Shown: piece by piece, positions 1-7,485 of the stretch
Layout: every line of letters starts with the position of its first letter
How positions within the stretch are numbered: the first letter of the stretch is position 1
NCBI GenBank assembly: GCA_028279865.1
Contig: JANQMV010000032.1
Location: 1-40,744 of the forward strand
Length of the DNA stretch: 40,744 nucleotides
Direction of reading: 5' to 3'
DNA from: Candidatus Altimarinota bacterium
GTDB lineage: Bacteria; Patescibacteriota; Gracilibacteria; JANQMV01
Translations under genes and position numbers: made by a program
Notes under the pieces: model-generated
Told to the model about the DNA's origin: nothing
The model's input: the letters and a program-made list of their open reading frames with translations, nothing else
The model's database searches: none

Positions 1-616
1 TCAGCCGTTCTACAAAAAGTACACCGTCACCCCGCAAAGCGGGGCTCCGATTCTTTATAAGCAAATAATTTCAGAAACTATTTCATCCCCCTACCCGGGG
101 TGCTTTTCACCTTTCCCTCACGGTACTTGTACGCTATCGATCTTGAAGTCTGTTTAGCCTTGGAAGGTGGTCCTCCCAGATTCAAGCCGGATTTCACGTG
201 TCCGACCCTACTCAGGAACATCCTACTGTCTATACTTTATTTCGCCGACGGGGCTATTACCCTCTCTGGCCGTCCTTTCCAGGTTCGTTTGGCTATAAGG
301 CATAGAAAGATGTTGGAGTCCTACAACCCCCCGCAAAGCGGGGTTTGGGCTATTCCCTGTTCGCTCGCCACTACTAAGGGAATCTCTATTGATTTCTTTT
401 CCTTGGTTACTTAGATGTTTCAGTTCACCAAGTGTCCTCTTCTCAACCTATGTATTCAGTTAAGAGTACTATGACATAACTCATAGTGGGTTTCCCCATT
501 CGGAAATCTTCGGGTCAACGCTTGTTAACAACTCGCCGAAGCTTATCGCAGTTTTCCACGTCCTTCATCGGAACTTCAAGTCAAGGCATCCATTATTTGC
601 TATGGAGTAACTTATT
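1..616 (-). rRNA. 23S ribosomal RNA, 5' portion (continues off the left edge)
   Basis: Read on the minus strand, this matches the conserved 5' region of bacterial 23S rRNA: GGATGCCTTG, GATGAAGGACGTG, CTGCGATAAGC and CCGAATGGGGAAACCC appear in the expected order. The 5' end near 616 is estimated from the distance to GGATGCC (585-591). Only the first 600 or so bases are present; the rest lies left of position 1. An identical 15-base palindrome, ccccgcaaagcgggg, occurs twice inside the gene (30-44 and 329-343), capping two variable helices. No 16S gene lies upstream; the upstream neighbour is a separately terminated tRNA-Ala. Confidence 0.95.
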
Positions 617-684
617 TTAGAAAATATAAATTAACTAGCAATTTATAAACACAATTCATAAATTGCTGAAATTACAAAAATTTT

Positions 685-713
685 ATTATGTATCATTAGT
701 ATTTTGTTGTCAG
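685..713 (-). promoter_or_regulatory. Putative promoter of the 23S rRNA gene
   Basis: On the minus strand CTGACA (708-713) and CATAAT (685-690) are separated by exactly 17 bases, about 70 bases before the estimated 23S 5' end. It lies downstream of the tRNA-Ala terminator, so the 23S gene appears to be transcribed on its own. Called from consensus match only. Confidence 0.45.
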
Positions 714-785
714 AACTATGTTTCAGGCTCATCGAATTTTGATTAGTTGAAAACATCAATTCTGACCCGATGCTGTTAAGGAGCA

Positions 786-816
786 ATAAAAAAGGGTGGC
801 AGTTGTGCACACCCTT
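786..816 (-). terminator. Rho-independent terminator after tRNA-Ala
   Basis: On the minus strand a stem AAGGGTG...CACCCTT is followed directly by a T tract (TTTTTTATTG), a classical intrinsic terminator. It lies between tRNA-Ala and 23S and would stop tRNA-Ala transcripts before the rRNA, so the two are probably not one operon. Confidence 0.65.
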
Positions 817-1036
817 AAACCTTTATAAGTAAAGATAAAAATCTAAGGGTATGTACAAGTTGTTATCATAGGCGATATAAATTCAAAGCGAAGGCAGTCT
901 AATTATTTATTCTTTCAAAGTCAAGGACTTTTTTCCGCTTTTTCTTAAATTGGCGTGCCAGGCAAAATTTTGTCCGTTTTCATTACATTACGCCGGGCAG
1001 TTTTCCTTATCAATGTCTTCACAGCAAAACGAAGAC

Positions 1037-1113
1037 TGGTGGAGCATAACGGAGTCGAACCGTTGACCTCCTGCGTGCAAAGCAGGCGCTCTAGCCAACT
1101 GAGCTAATGCCCC
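1037..1113 (-). tRNA. tRNA-Ala (anticodon TGC)
   Basis: A complete 77-base cloverleaf on the minus strand. It has acceptor stem GGGGCAT/ATGCTCC, D arm GCTC...GAGC, an anticodon loop containing TGC, T arm CGGTTCGACTCCG and an encoded CCA end. In most bacteria tRNA-Ala sits in the 16S-23S spacer. Here it precedes 23S by about 420 bases, but a protein gene rather than 16S lies on its other side. Confidence 0.97.
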
Positions 1114-1127
1114 AAAAGATTTAAAGA

Positions 1128-1370
1128 CTAACTTCCCGAGGAGAAAAAGTTACCTAATCCTCCAAAAACAAAATCCATATTACCTGTCATATAAAGTATC
1201 GAAAACATAAACACCCCAATTGACAAGAAAATTAAAACGGTATAAGTGCCTCCCATTCCAAGATACCTCTCTGCCCATGCGAATTTACCAGTCCATTCTA
1301 CAATGTTCTTCCTGTATCGAACTATAAAGTAAGAGAGTAGAATACCGACAAGTCCCCAGAGTATTTTCAT
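1128..1370 (-). CDS. Small two-helix membrane protein, unknown function
   Basis: About 80 residues starting MKILWGLVGI, ending in TAG. Two hydrophobic helices are visible, one at the N terminus (WGLVGILLSYFIV) and one near the middle (TYTVLIFLSIGVFMFSILYM), joined by a basic/aromatic loop, with a Gly/Ser-rich tail (FGGLGNFFSSGS). I chose the internal ATG at 1370 because translation from 1421 adds a Cys/Phe-rich stretch unlike a protein N terminus. I do not recognise the family. It lies between purQ and tRNA-Ala on the same strand. Confidence 0.6.
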   Translation of the reverse strand: MKILWGLVGILLSYFIVRYRKNIVEWTGKFAWAERYLGMGGTYTVLIFLSIGVFMFSILYMTGNMDFVFGGLGNFFSSGS

Positions 1371-1455
1371 GTTTTTTTGCCTGAAGCAGAAGGATTTTAC
1401 TAAAATAAAAATATAATGCAAGAGAATTTTTAGAAAAAAGTTACACCTAACTTAG

Positions 1456-1499
1456 AAAAGAAACAACAATTATTGTTCTTGTCTTTGGAAGTTTCTTTT
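1456..1499 (-). terminator. AT-rich hairpin directly after purQ
   Basis: Nine-base inverted repeat AAAAGAAAC/GTTTCTTTT that begins right after the purQ stop codon, with a second palindrome (aacaataattgtt) nested in the loop side. Stem and T-rich end fit a weak intrinsic terminator on the minus strand. Confidence 0.4.
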
Positions 1500-2780
1500 T
1501 TATGCACTCAAATCCATCGAATACGGATTGTGCAAAATAAAACTATCAAGCACATTCTTAACCACGTCATCTCCTACTCCATCAATTTGCCACATCACCG
1601 CCCTTTCAATCTGATCCACCTTTTGATCCGGCAAAAAATGGTGAATCTCATTTGTTTTTGCCATTCCGATAAAATCTTTCTGTTCAAAAGCATAATATGT
1701 ATGCCTTAAATCAATCGTATCTATTTCTTTTAATCCTGTATCTTTCTCATAAGCATAAAACTGAGCTCCAATTTTTACTTTCACATTCTCTTTATTCAAA
1801 TTCAAAAGCTCCCCTGAGTTAATCAGGTTAATTGCCAAGCTTTGCAAATCGTTTTCATCTGATTTAACCCCCCAGAAAACACTTCTTTCTAAACTAACGT
1901 CAGGATTCACTTTTTTCTGCAAAGCTCGCTCAATTGTTTTTTCCGTATTGTCCGTAATGATTAAATCCACATAAAACTCCACATCATAATCCTCTTTTGT
2001 TTTTAGATCTGCTTCCTTCGATTCACCTTCCAAAACTTCGTACGGACTAAGTCCCTTTTCCAAATAATTCTTAATTGATTGAAAAATAGCATCACCGTTT
2101 TTGAATGTTTCCGGATGCGGCATCATTGCCATGATATTTCCGTTTTCATTACAAATACCGGCAATATTGGAAATTGATCCGTTGGGATTTGTTGGGAATT
2201 CGTCAACCACATTTGCATCTTCGTCTGCATAGCGTAAAATAATCTGGTCGTTTGCTTCCAATTTTTTCAATAAACTTTCCTCAAAAGTAAAACGTCCTTC
2301 TCCATGTGCAATTGGCACATAAAGAAGTTCATCAAAATTGTTAAATGCGCTTCTTCCCTTCTCTGCCGTATTTTTCAAATAAACCCACGTGTTATAAAAG
2401 CCCGTTCCCAAGACCTCTCCATTTTTGATTCGCTCATTCCAACCAAGCGCACATTGCAGATGCGTTCCATTTACTCCCGGAATCATTCCTGTTTCAACTA
2501 AAACCTGGGCTCCGTTACAAACTCCAATCACCGGTTTCCCCTTTTGTGCTTCTTTTTTGACATACTCAATTACCGGATCTTGCGCTGCCACAATTCCACT
2601 ACGTCCACGATCTTCGTACGAAAATCCCCCCGGAAACATATATCCGTCAAAATCGGCTAACTTATTATAATCATCATTCCAGCGAAAAATTGTCCCTTCC
2701 ATTCCGCTGCGGTCAATAGCTCTCTTAGCTTCGACTTCACGATTCATTCCCGGAAAAGTAATTACTGCGATTTTGTACAT
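1500..2780 (-). CDS. purQ: Phosphoribosylformylglycinamidine synthase glutaminase subunit (PurQ) with an extra C-terminal region
   Basis: 426 residues. Residues 1-245 are a class I glutamine amidotransferase of the PurQ type. The nucleophile Cys88 is in GVCNGAQ, the catalytic His222 and Glu224 are in MPHPE, the N terminus has the FPGMN strand, and MFPGGFSYEDRGRSG is the PurQ-type loop. Known role: releasing ammonia from glutamine for FGAR to FGAM conversion in purine synthesis. PurQ is usually about 220-260 residues. Here about 180 more follow (EFYVDLIITDNTEKTIERAL and onward), which may hold a PurS-like small domain plus a further domain; that is a guess from the short alpha/beta pattern. 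No purL or purM is in the window. Stop TAA; no Shine-Dalgarno before the ATG. Confidence 0.88.
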   Translation of the reverse strand: MYKIAVITFPGMNREVEAKRAIDRSGMEGTIFRWNDDYNKLADFDGYMFPGGFSYEDRGRSGIVAAQDPVIEYVKKEAQKGKPVIGVCNGAQVLVETGMIPGVNGTHLQCALGWNERIKNGEVLGTGFYNTWVYLKNTAEKGRSAFNNFDELLYVPIAHGEGRFTFEESLLKKLEANDQIILRYADEDANVVDEFPTNPNGSISNIAGICNENGNIMAMMPHPETFKNGDAIFQSIKNYLEKGLSPYEVLEGESKEADLKTKEDYDVEFYVDLIITDNTEKTIERALQKKVNPDVSLERSVFWGVKSDENDLQSLAINLINSGELLNLNKENVKVKIGAQFYAYEKDTGLKEIDTIDLRHTYYAFEQKDFIGMAKTNEIHHFLPDQKVDQIERAVMWQIDGVGDDVVKNVLDSFILHNPYSMDLSA

Positions 2781-2820
2781 AGAGTTTAGAACTTAGATTT
2801 TAGAGTTTAGATCATTATAT

Positions 2821-2930
2821 CCTCTCCCCTTTTAGGGGAGAATGAGAGGGGTAATGTGCTTAAGTAAAAATGACATCAGAGCCTAATTAAGAATGTATCC
2901 CCCACCTAACCTCCCCTACAAGGGGAGGAA
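2821..2930. repeat. Pair of short GC-rich palindromes
   Basis: The AT-rich spacer between purQ and the next gene holds two compact hairpins, ctccccttttaggggag within 2821-2851 and ctcccctacaaggggag at 2911-2927. Similar G/C-run hairpins occur at 4725-4745 and inside prmC, so these look like members of a dispersed repeat family rather than gene-specific terminators. Confidence 0.55.
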
Positions 2931-2950
2931 TAAAAACTACCAACTATCCA

Positions 2951-3187
2951 CTACTTACTACCAACTTTTCTCTTCACTTGAATCAAATCATAAATTGCGG
3001 CGATTGTAAAAACAATTTGCAGGATTATGAAGATTGGATCTTTGAGATAGATACTATAGGTTTCCAAGCAAATTCCTCCTATGATATAGAGCCAGTCTTG
3101 GGTAACACGATTTTTGTTAACTACTCCACATGTAATGAAGATTAACCCTACTGCTCCGATTATTTTAAAGATAAGACTTAAGTCCAT
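2951..3187 (-). CDS. Small three-helix membrane protein, unknown function
   Basis: About 78 residues from MDLSLIFKII to VKRKVGSK, stop TAG. Three hydrophobic segments (IIGAVGLIFITCGVV, WLYIIGGICLETYSIYL, PIFIILQIVFTIAAIYDLI) with a positive C terminus. The pattern resembles the small CBU_0592-like and LAB_N-like membrane modules in which YLKDPIFIILQ-type segments recur, but I cannot assign a function. I prefer the ATG at 3187 over 3253: the 22 extra residues come from a sequence resembling the intergenic repeats (tccggcttgtccggaat). Confidence 0.6.
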   Translation of the reverse strand: MDLSLIFKIIGAVGLIFITCGVVNKNRVTQDWLYIIGGICLETYSIYLKDPIFIILQIVFTIAAIYDLIQVKRKVGSK

Positions 3188-3371
3188 ATAATATAATTTA
3201 GACACTTCATCCCTTAATGGTCTTTCCGGCTTGTCCGGAATCTTGAACCTCAAGTTAATAATTAAATTAAACCAACCTGTCGGTTATAGATTCTCGACAA
3301 GCGAGAATGACTTATTAGGAACAAATGCAGTATAAATAGTTCGGTATTTTTGGACAATGGGAAAAATAGAA

Positions 3372-4232
3372 TTACGCTATTTTTTGCATACTTGCTCCAA
3401 ACATAGCAGGATTGAGAATAATACTAAACTTTGGTTCCCCAACTGTTCTCTCTTCCCTAAAATCCATTTTTAATACGTAAGGCTCTTTGATTTTTGTTGA
3501 AAGCATAAGGGCTAGCAAATCTTCACAAAGTTCAAAAATATAAGCCCACAAAAGGTTTAAAGATTTCCTAATATCTTCGCCCTCTTTAATTTCAAAATAT
3601 TTTAACTCAATAATCCCACTTTTAGCTGTTATTTCAGGATATGGGAACTGGAAACCATGATGTTCAATCTTATTTCTTATCTTACAAAATTCATGTATCC
3701 AAAGGTCTCTTTCTTGTCTAATTCTAGGTAAAACAAACTCCTCAAAAAGTGTTTTTTGATATCCCCCTAACGTGTTTGTAAACCGATCAAGTTTCCTTTC
3801 AAAATTAGTATCATCTTCTCCAAAAAAGAAAGAAATATTAAACCCCAAAAAATGTCCTAATTTATTCCCTAATAAATCTATCGCCATTTTTCCTCTTATA
3901 AAGAAATCCTTCAGAAAAAGATTTGTTTCAGGCGGGGTATCAACAGGAATTAAACCGTCTTTAATATATTTTTGAGAATTATCCACTAATCTTTGTTCTA
4001 TTGAGGTAATGATTTGAATCGCTTCATCTTTCGCTAACAGTGCTTCATTTAAATTTCTAAAAATCGCTTCAAAATATTCATCAAACTTTAGTTTATCAAA
4101 TGACGTATCTTGTCCAGCAATACTGTCTCTTATTTTTGAAATATCATGCAAAAATCTTTGAGTAAAATCTTTCTCAGGATCATTTCTGTATAAATCAGCA
4201 AAGTCCCTAATTATTAGTTGTTTTTTAGGCAC
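3372..4232 (-). CDS. Hypothetical protein with a HEPN-like RNxxxH motif
   Basis: 286 residues, probable GTG start at 4232, stop TAA. Mostly helical and soluble by inspection, with no signal peptide or membrane segment. Near residue 190 it has IRNKIEHHGF, which fits the R-x4-6-H motif of HEPN domains (known in many RNases of toxin and abortive-infection systems), preceded by a helix rich in charged and aromatic residues. Two predicted helices flank the motif (RIRQERDLWIHEFCK and LNLLWAYIFELCEDLLAL). No partner such as an MNT nucleotidyltransferase is next to it; its neighbours are membrane and Smr genes. Whether it is a nuclease is inference. Confidence 0.6.
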   Translation of the reverse strand: MPKKQLIIRDFADLYRNDPEKDFTQRFLHDISKIRDSIAGQDTSFDKLKFDEYFEAIFRNLNEALLAKDEAIQIITSIEQRLVDNSQKYIKDGLIPVDTPPETNLFLKDFFIRGKMAIDLLGNKLGHFLGFNISFFFGEDDTNFERKLDRFTNTLGGYQKTLFEEFVLPRIRQERDLWIHEFCKIRNKIEHHGFQFPYPEITAKSGIIELKYFEIKEGEDIRKSLNLLWAYIFELCEDLLALMLSTKIKEPYVLKMDFREERTVGEPKFSIILNPAMFGASMQKIA

Positions 4233-4249
4233 ATTACATATTTTAAAAA

Positions 4250-4579
4250 TTAAATTTTCACCACCACCGCCCCCTCATTCGGACCCACCCCAAAAGCAGA
4301 ATCAAAACCATAATCCCGAATATCCCCATCCAACTTCATCTCCTGAAGCAACTCCAAAACAATCGGCTTAATCACCTCACCATTCTTCGAACGCAAACCT
4401 TTCCCCACAATCAAACGCACCACCGACTTCCCCGAATTTTTAAATTCAGCCAATTTCTCACGCGTCAAATCCCGAACACCCTCCTCACCCAAAAAAGGAT
4501 CAAGTCCATGAAAATCAAACTCAACCTGAGGCTGACTAAGATGTGCATACTTGTTCTTTTTTTGAGAACCTTTTTTCAT
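4250..4579 (-). CDS. Smr-domain protein
   Basis: About 109 residues from MKKGSQKKNK, stop TAA. It carries the Smr fold signature in order: VEFDFHGLDP (the DxHG-type start), the amphipathic helix REKLAEFKNSGK, LIVGKGLRSKNG (the GKG-x-x-S loop), and GPNEGAVVVKI (the GA-x-VV end). Smr domains are known as nicking endonuclease or RNA-binding modules, often at the C terminus of MutS2; here it stands alone. The ATG at 4579 is preferred because the upstream residues are a hydrophobic run from the repeat region. Substrate unknown. Confidence 0.82.
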   Translation of the reverse strand: MKKGSQKKNKYAHLSQPQVEFDFHGLDPFLGEEGVRDLTREKLAEFKNSGKSVVRLIVGKGLRSKNGEVIKPIVLELLQEMKLDGDIRDYGFDSAFGVGPNEGAVVVKI

Positions 4580-4599
4580 AATGGGAATACAAATAATGA

Positions 4600-4705
4600 T
4601 TGTCATCCTGAACGAAGTTTACGCAGTGAAGGATCTCAACCACTAAACTCACATTATCCTACAATCGACAAGAGATTCTTCGTCGCTACGCTCCTCAGAA
4701 TGACA
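4600..4705. repeat. Inverted pair of GTCATCCTGA...GGATCT repeats
   Basis: A forward copy (gtcatcctgaacgaag ... gaaggatctc, about 4603-4640) faces a reverse copy (gagattcttcg ... ctcagaatgac, about 4670-4705), with about 30 unique bases between. The whole could fold into a long hairpin, like a small MITE or REP-type element. A ccccctcaaggggg hairpin follows at about 4725-4740. It lies between lysS and the Smr gene and could act as a minus-strand terminator. Confidence 0.65.
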
Positions 4706-4782
4706 AAATCACAAACACCCCCAACCCCCTCAAGGGGGACTTTTATTATATTCGTAATTCGTAATTTTTAATTCGTCATTAA

Positions 4783-6936
4783 CTACAATCCAAACTCCTC
4801 CGCCCTCGGCTTCAATCCCTCCAACAAAATCCCTACAAATTCCGCAATCGGAATATTCAAAAGCGCCTCACAGTATTTCAAATGTTCACGTGACACATTC
4901 GCCGCAAAAGATTTGTCCTTAATTTTTTTAGTCACAGATTTTACTTTTACCGATGCGATCTTCTTATCCGGTCTGACCTTGGAAACCGCTGCGATAAATC
5001 CTACCAATTCATCAACGGAACGAATAGATTTTTTAAGCAAATCATCCGCTTCAAAACCTTGAGTCGGGTCATGAGAAATAACAGCCTCAATTAATAAATC
5101 ATCCAAATCAATCTCTTTGAGAATCTTAATAATTTTTTCAGGATCATGTCTCTTGTTATCTGCAGGCAATATATCCCAATCAATATCATGTAAAAGACCG
5201 ACAGTTCCCCATACGTCTTTGTTTTGTCCAAATTTTTTGGCAAGAGTACGCATCGCAATTTCTACCATTTGCAAGTGCTGAAAAGAGCTCTCTTTTGCAT
5301 ATTTAGGAACAAGCTTCCAAGACTCTTCACGAGGTGGAACTGAGATGTTTTCATATTTCTCTAAATTGTCACCTGACTTCAGAGAAAAAGCTTCGGCATT
5401 TTCCGCTTCGGACTTTTCTTGCGCCGGTTTCATCAAAGGAAACAGGACACAATCTTTAATATTCGTCTGTCCTGTGAATAAAGCGACAATGCGGTCAACC
5501 CCCATTCCCCAGCCGGCAATCGGAGGCATTCCGTATTCCATTGCCTTGACATAATCTTCATCCATCATTACAGCTTCTTCATCTCCCAAAAAGCGAGCTT
5601 TTTCCTGCTCAAGAAAGCGATTTTTCTGATCAATCGGATCCACAAGTTCCGAGTACGCATTGACCACTTCCCAAGTGTTAATCACAAGCTGAAAACGATC
5701 CACTATCACCGGATTTTTTTCATTTGTACGTGCCAGTGGAGATAAATCAAGCGGATGAGATATAATAAAAACAGGCTTAACCAATTTTTGACGAGAAGTT
5801 TTTTTATAAAGTCCGTCAATCATATTTCCACGTGCCAGACTGTCAAGATTCTCAACTTCAATTCCTTTTGACTTAATTTCAGCTCTTAGAGCATCGGCTG
5901 TCGGGAATTTTTCAATATCAATATTCCCGTCTTCTAAAATAATTTCTCTTAGGCTTTTACGTGGCCACTTTCCTGAAAAATCAACATCTTGAAGATTTCC
6001 TTCACGATCTGGGATTTGTAGAGTTAAAGTGCCAAAAACTTCTTTGAGCATTTTTTTGAGCATGTCTTCAGTCATGTCCATCAAATCTTCATAATTCGCA
6101 TATGCTTGGTAAAACTCAAGCATGGTAAAATCTTGGAGATGACTCGGGTCAATACCTTCATTCCGAAAACATCTTGCAAATTCAAAAACCCTTTCCATTC
6201 CTCCGACAACACATCTTTTGAGATATGTTTCCGGTGCGATTCGCATAAAAACATCTAGGTTAAATGCATTGTGGTGTGTAATAAAAGGCTTTGCCGCTGC
6301 ACCACTGGCTTTGTTTGTCAGCACTTGAGTCTCCACCTCCATAAAATCTTTTGACTCAAGGTAGTTGCGCAAAAAACGCACCATTTCACTTCTGTTTTTA
6401 AAACGTTTCTGCGTCTCCGGATTCATAATTAAGTCTAGGTATCTCTGACGATAAATGGTTTCCTGATCTGTCACGCCATGCCATTTTTCCGGCAAATCAC
6501 GCAAAGCTTTTCCTAAAAATTTCAGCTCATCTACAAACAGCGTAATCTCTCCGTGATTCGTTTTAAAAAGCTCTCCGGTTACTCCAATGTGATCTCCAAG
6601 ATCGACTAGTTTTTCAATGAATTTATATGGACTAATTTCATCTGAAGCCAATCCTTCAACTTTTGTTTTACCTTTTATAAAACACAATTGGATCCTCCCG
6701 CTCACGTCCTGCATTTGCGCAAACGATAATTTCCCATGCGTACGAAAAGTCATCATACGTCCGCAAAGTTTCAGCTCATTTTTTGGATTTTCCAAAACAT
6801 TATCAGTATCTCGCACGCCTTCTTTTTCAGCCAAAGCCAAAGCTTCTGTGTTCTTATGCGTTCTTTCAAATTTTTCAGGATAAGGATTAATTCCCAGATT
6901 TTTGATTTTTTCCAGTTTTTCTAAGCGTTCAGACAT
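4783..6936 (-). CDS. lysS: Lysyl-tRNA synthetase (class II) fused to a C-terminal HD-domain phosphohydrolase
   Basis: 717 residues. Residues 1-505 are class II LysRS: an OB-fold anticodon domain (LCGRMMTFRTHGKLSFAQM), motif 2 around 256-275 (FRNEGIDPSHLQDFTMLEFY), the SPLAR segment near 399, and motif 3 at 474-488 (AGWGMGVDRIVALFT). Known role: charging tRNA-Lys. After a linker, residues 550-717 form an HD domain with His554, HD at 583-584 (GLLHDIDWD) and SHD near 621-623, plus the VRPDKK and KDKSFAANVSRE blocks seen in stand-alone HDIG-type proteins. LysRS normally ends near 500 residues. The reading frame runs through without a stop, so this is a true fusion as sequenced. A tRNA-Lys(CTT) gene is also in the window. 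Stop TAG. Confidence 0.95.
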   Translation of the reverse strand: MSERLEKLEKIKNLGINPYPEKFERTHKNTEALALAEKEGVRDTDNVLENPKNELKLCGRMMTFRTHGKLSFAQMQDVSGRIQLCFIKGKTKVEGLASDEISPYKFIEKLVDLGDHIGVTGELFKTNHGEITLFVDELKFLGKALRDLPEKWHGVTDQETIYRQRYLDLIMNPETQKRFKNRSEMVRFLRNYLESKDFMEVETQVLTNKASGAAAKPFITHHNAFNLDVFMRIAPETYLKRCVVGGMERVFEFARCFRNEGIDPSHLQDFTMLEFYQAYANYEDLMDMTEDMLKKMLKEVFGTLTLQIPDREGNLQDVDFSGKWPRKSLREIILEDGNIDIEKFPTADALRAEIKSKGIEVENLDSLARGNMIDGLYKKTSRQKLVKPVFIISHPLDLSPLARTNEKNPVIVDRFQLVINTWEVVNAYSELVDPIDQKNRFLEQEKARFLGDEEAVMMDEDYVKAMEYGMPPIAGWGMGVDRIVALFTGQTNIKDCVLFPLMKPAQEKSEAENAEAFSLKSGDNLEKYENISVPPREESWKLVPKYAKESSFQHLQMVEIAMRTLAKKFGQNKDVWGTVGLLHDIDWDILPADNKRHDPEKIIKILKEIDLDDLLIEAVISHDPTQGFEADDLLKKSIRSVDELVGFIAAVSKVRPDKKIASVKVKSVTKKIKDKSFAANVSREHLKYCEALLNIPIAEFVGILLEGLKPRAEEFGL

Positions 6937-7011
6937 TCTTTAGTTATTAGTTGGTAGTAAATAGTTAAGTAGAGAGTTTAGAGTTTCTACTCCTCCAAAC
7001 AAAACGTCAGT

Positions 7012-7050
7012 TTTGTCATTCCGCACTTGATGCGGAATCTCTCTTTTGGG
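7012..7050. repeat. GTCATTCCGC-type palindromic repeat
   Basis: ttgtcattccgcacttgatgcggaatctct contains a perfect ttccgca/tgcggaa hairpin and the GTCATTC...ATCT frame of the dispersed repeat family. Further members: 3290-3315, 4600-4705, 10682-10715, 18095-18114, 19820-19851, 38549-38685. Confidence 0.55.
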
Positions 7051-7138
7051 ATATTAGTTCACCAAGCCGCAGTATAATCATTTTCCCTCTTTCCTTCAAT
7101 CAAAAGTTTTTAGGCGCAAGAGAAATGACATCAAAAGC

Positions 7139-7165
7139 TTGACAAATAATTAAAAAAAATAAAAT
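7139..7165 (+). promoter_or_regulatory. Possible promoter of the small gene at 7198
   Basis: Perfect TTGACA at 7139-7144 followed by TAAAAT at 7160-7165. The 15-base spacing is short of optimal, so this is tentative. Confidence 0.35.
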
Positions 7166-7197
7166 CAATCTTCTTAATATTTATCACAAAAAAAGCC

Positions 7198-7485
7198 ATG
7201 CCAAAAAAGTATAAATGAGCAGAGACTATTGAAGAGAAGGATGATGAAATTTATATTCTTCCGCAAGAAAAACATAGTTTTCAGGAATTGATGGCTCAAA
7301 GAGTAGCAGAACATGCTGAAAATTATAGAAAATTAATTCATCAGTCCTTAGGGATCAAAACACAAAATAGCGTTAAACTAGTAAACACAGACAATAATCA
7401 TCCAGAAACGACAGATGATTCTTCACGTACTTATGCTTTAAATTACTTAGATAAAATTCGCAAAGGAGGTCATTTTTTATTTTAG
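7198..7485 (+). CDS. Small hypothetical protein with an in-frame TGA codon
   Basis: 95 residues if the TGA at 7216-7218 is read as sense: MPKKYK-(TGA)-AETIEEKDDE then IYILPQEKHSF, with a continuous charged, helix-like sequence up to GGHFLF and a TAG stop. If TGA were a stop, translation would have to start at the internal ATG at 7288 (MAQRVAEHAE) and the upstream coding-like stretch would be wasted. Glycine fits the code seen at 22454-24700, but tryptophan cannot be excluded from this gene alone. It converges on prmC and overlaps its 3' end by 9 bases. No family recognised; no Shine-Dalgarno. Confidence 0.6.

Noticed and set aside
100-414. Plus-strand reading frame of 104 residues
   Set aside because: Lies antisense within 23S rRNA.
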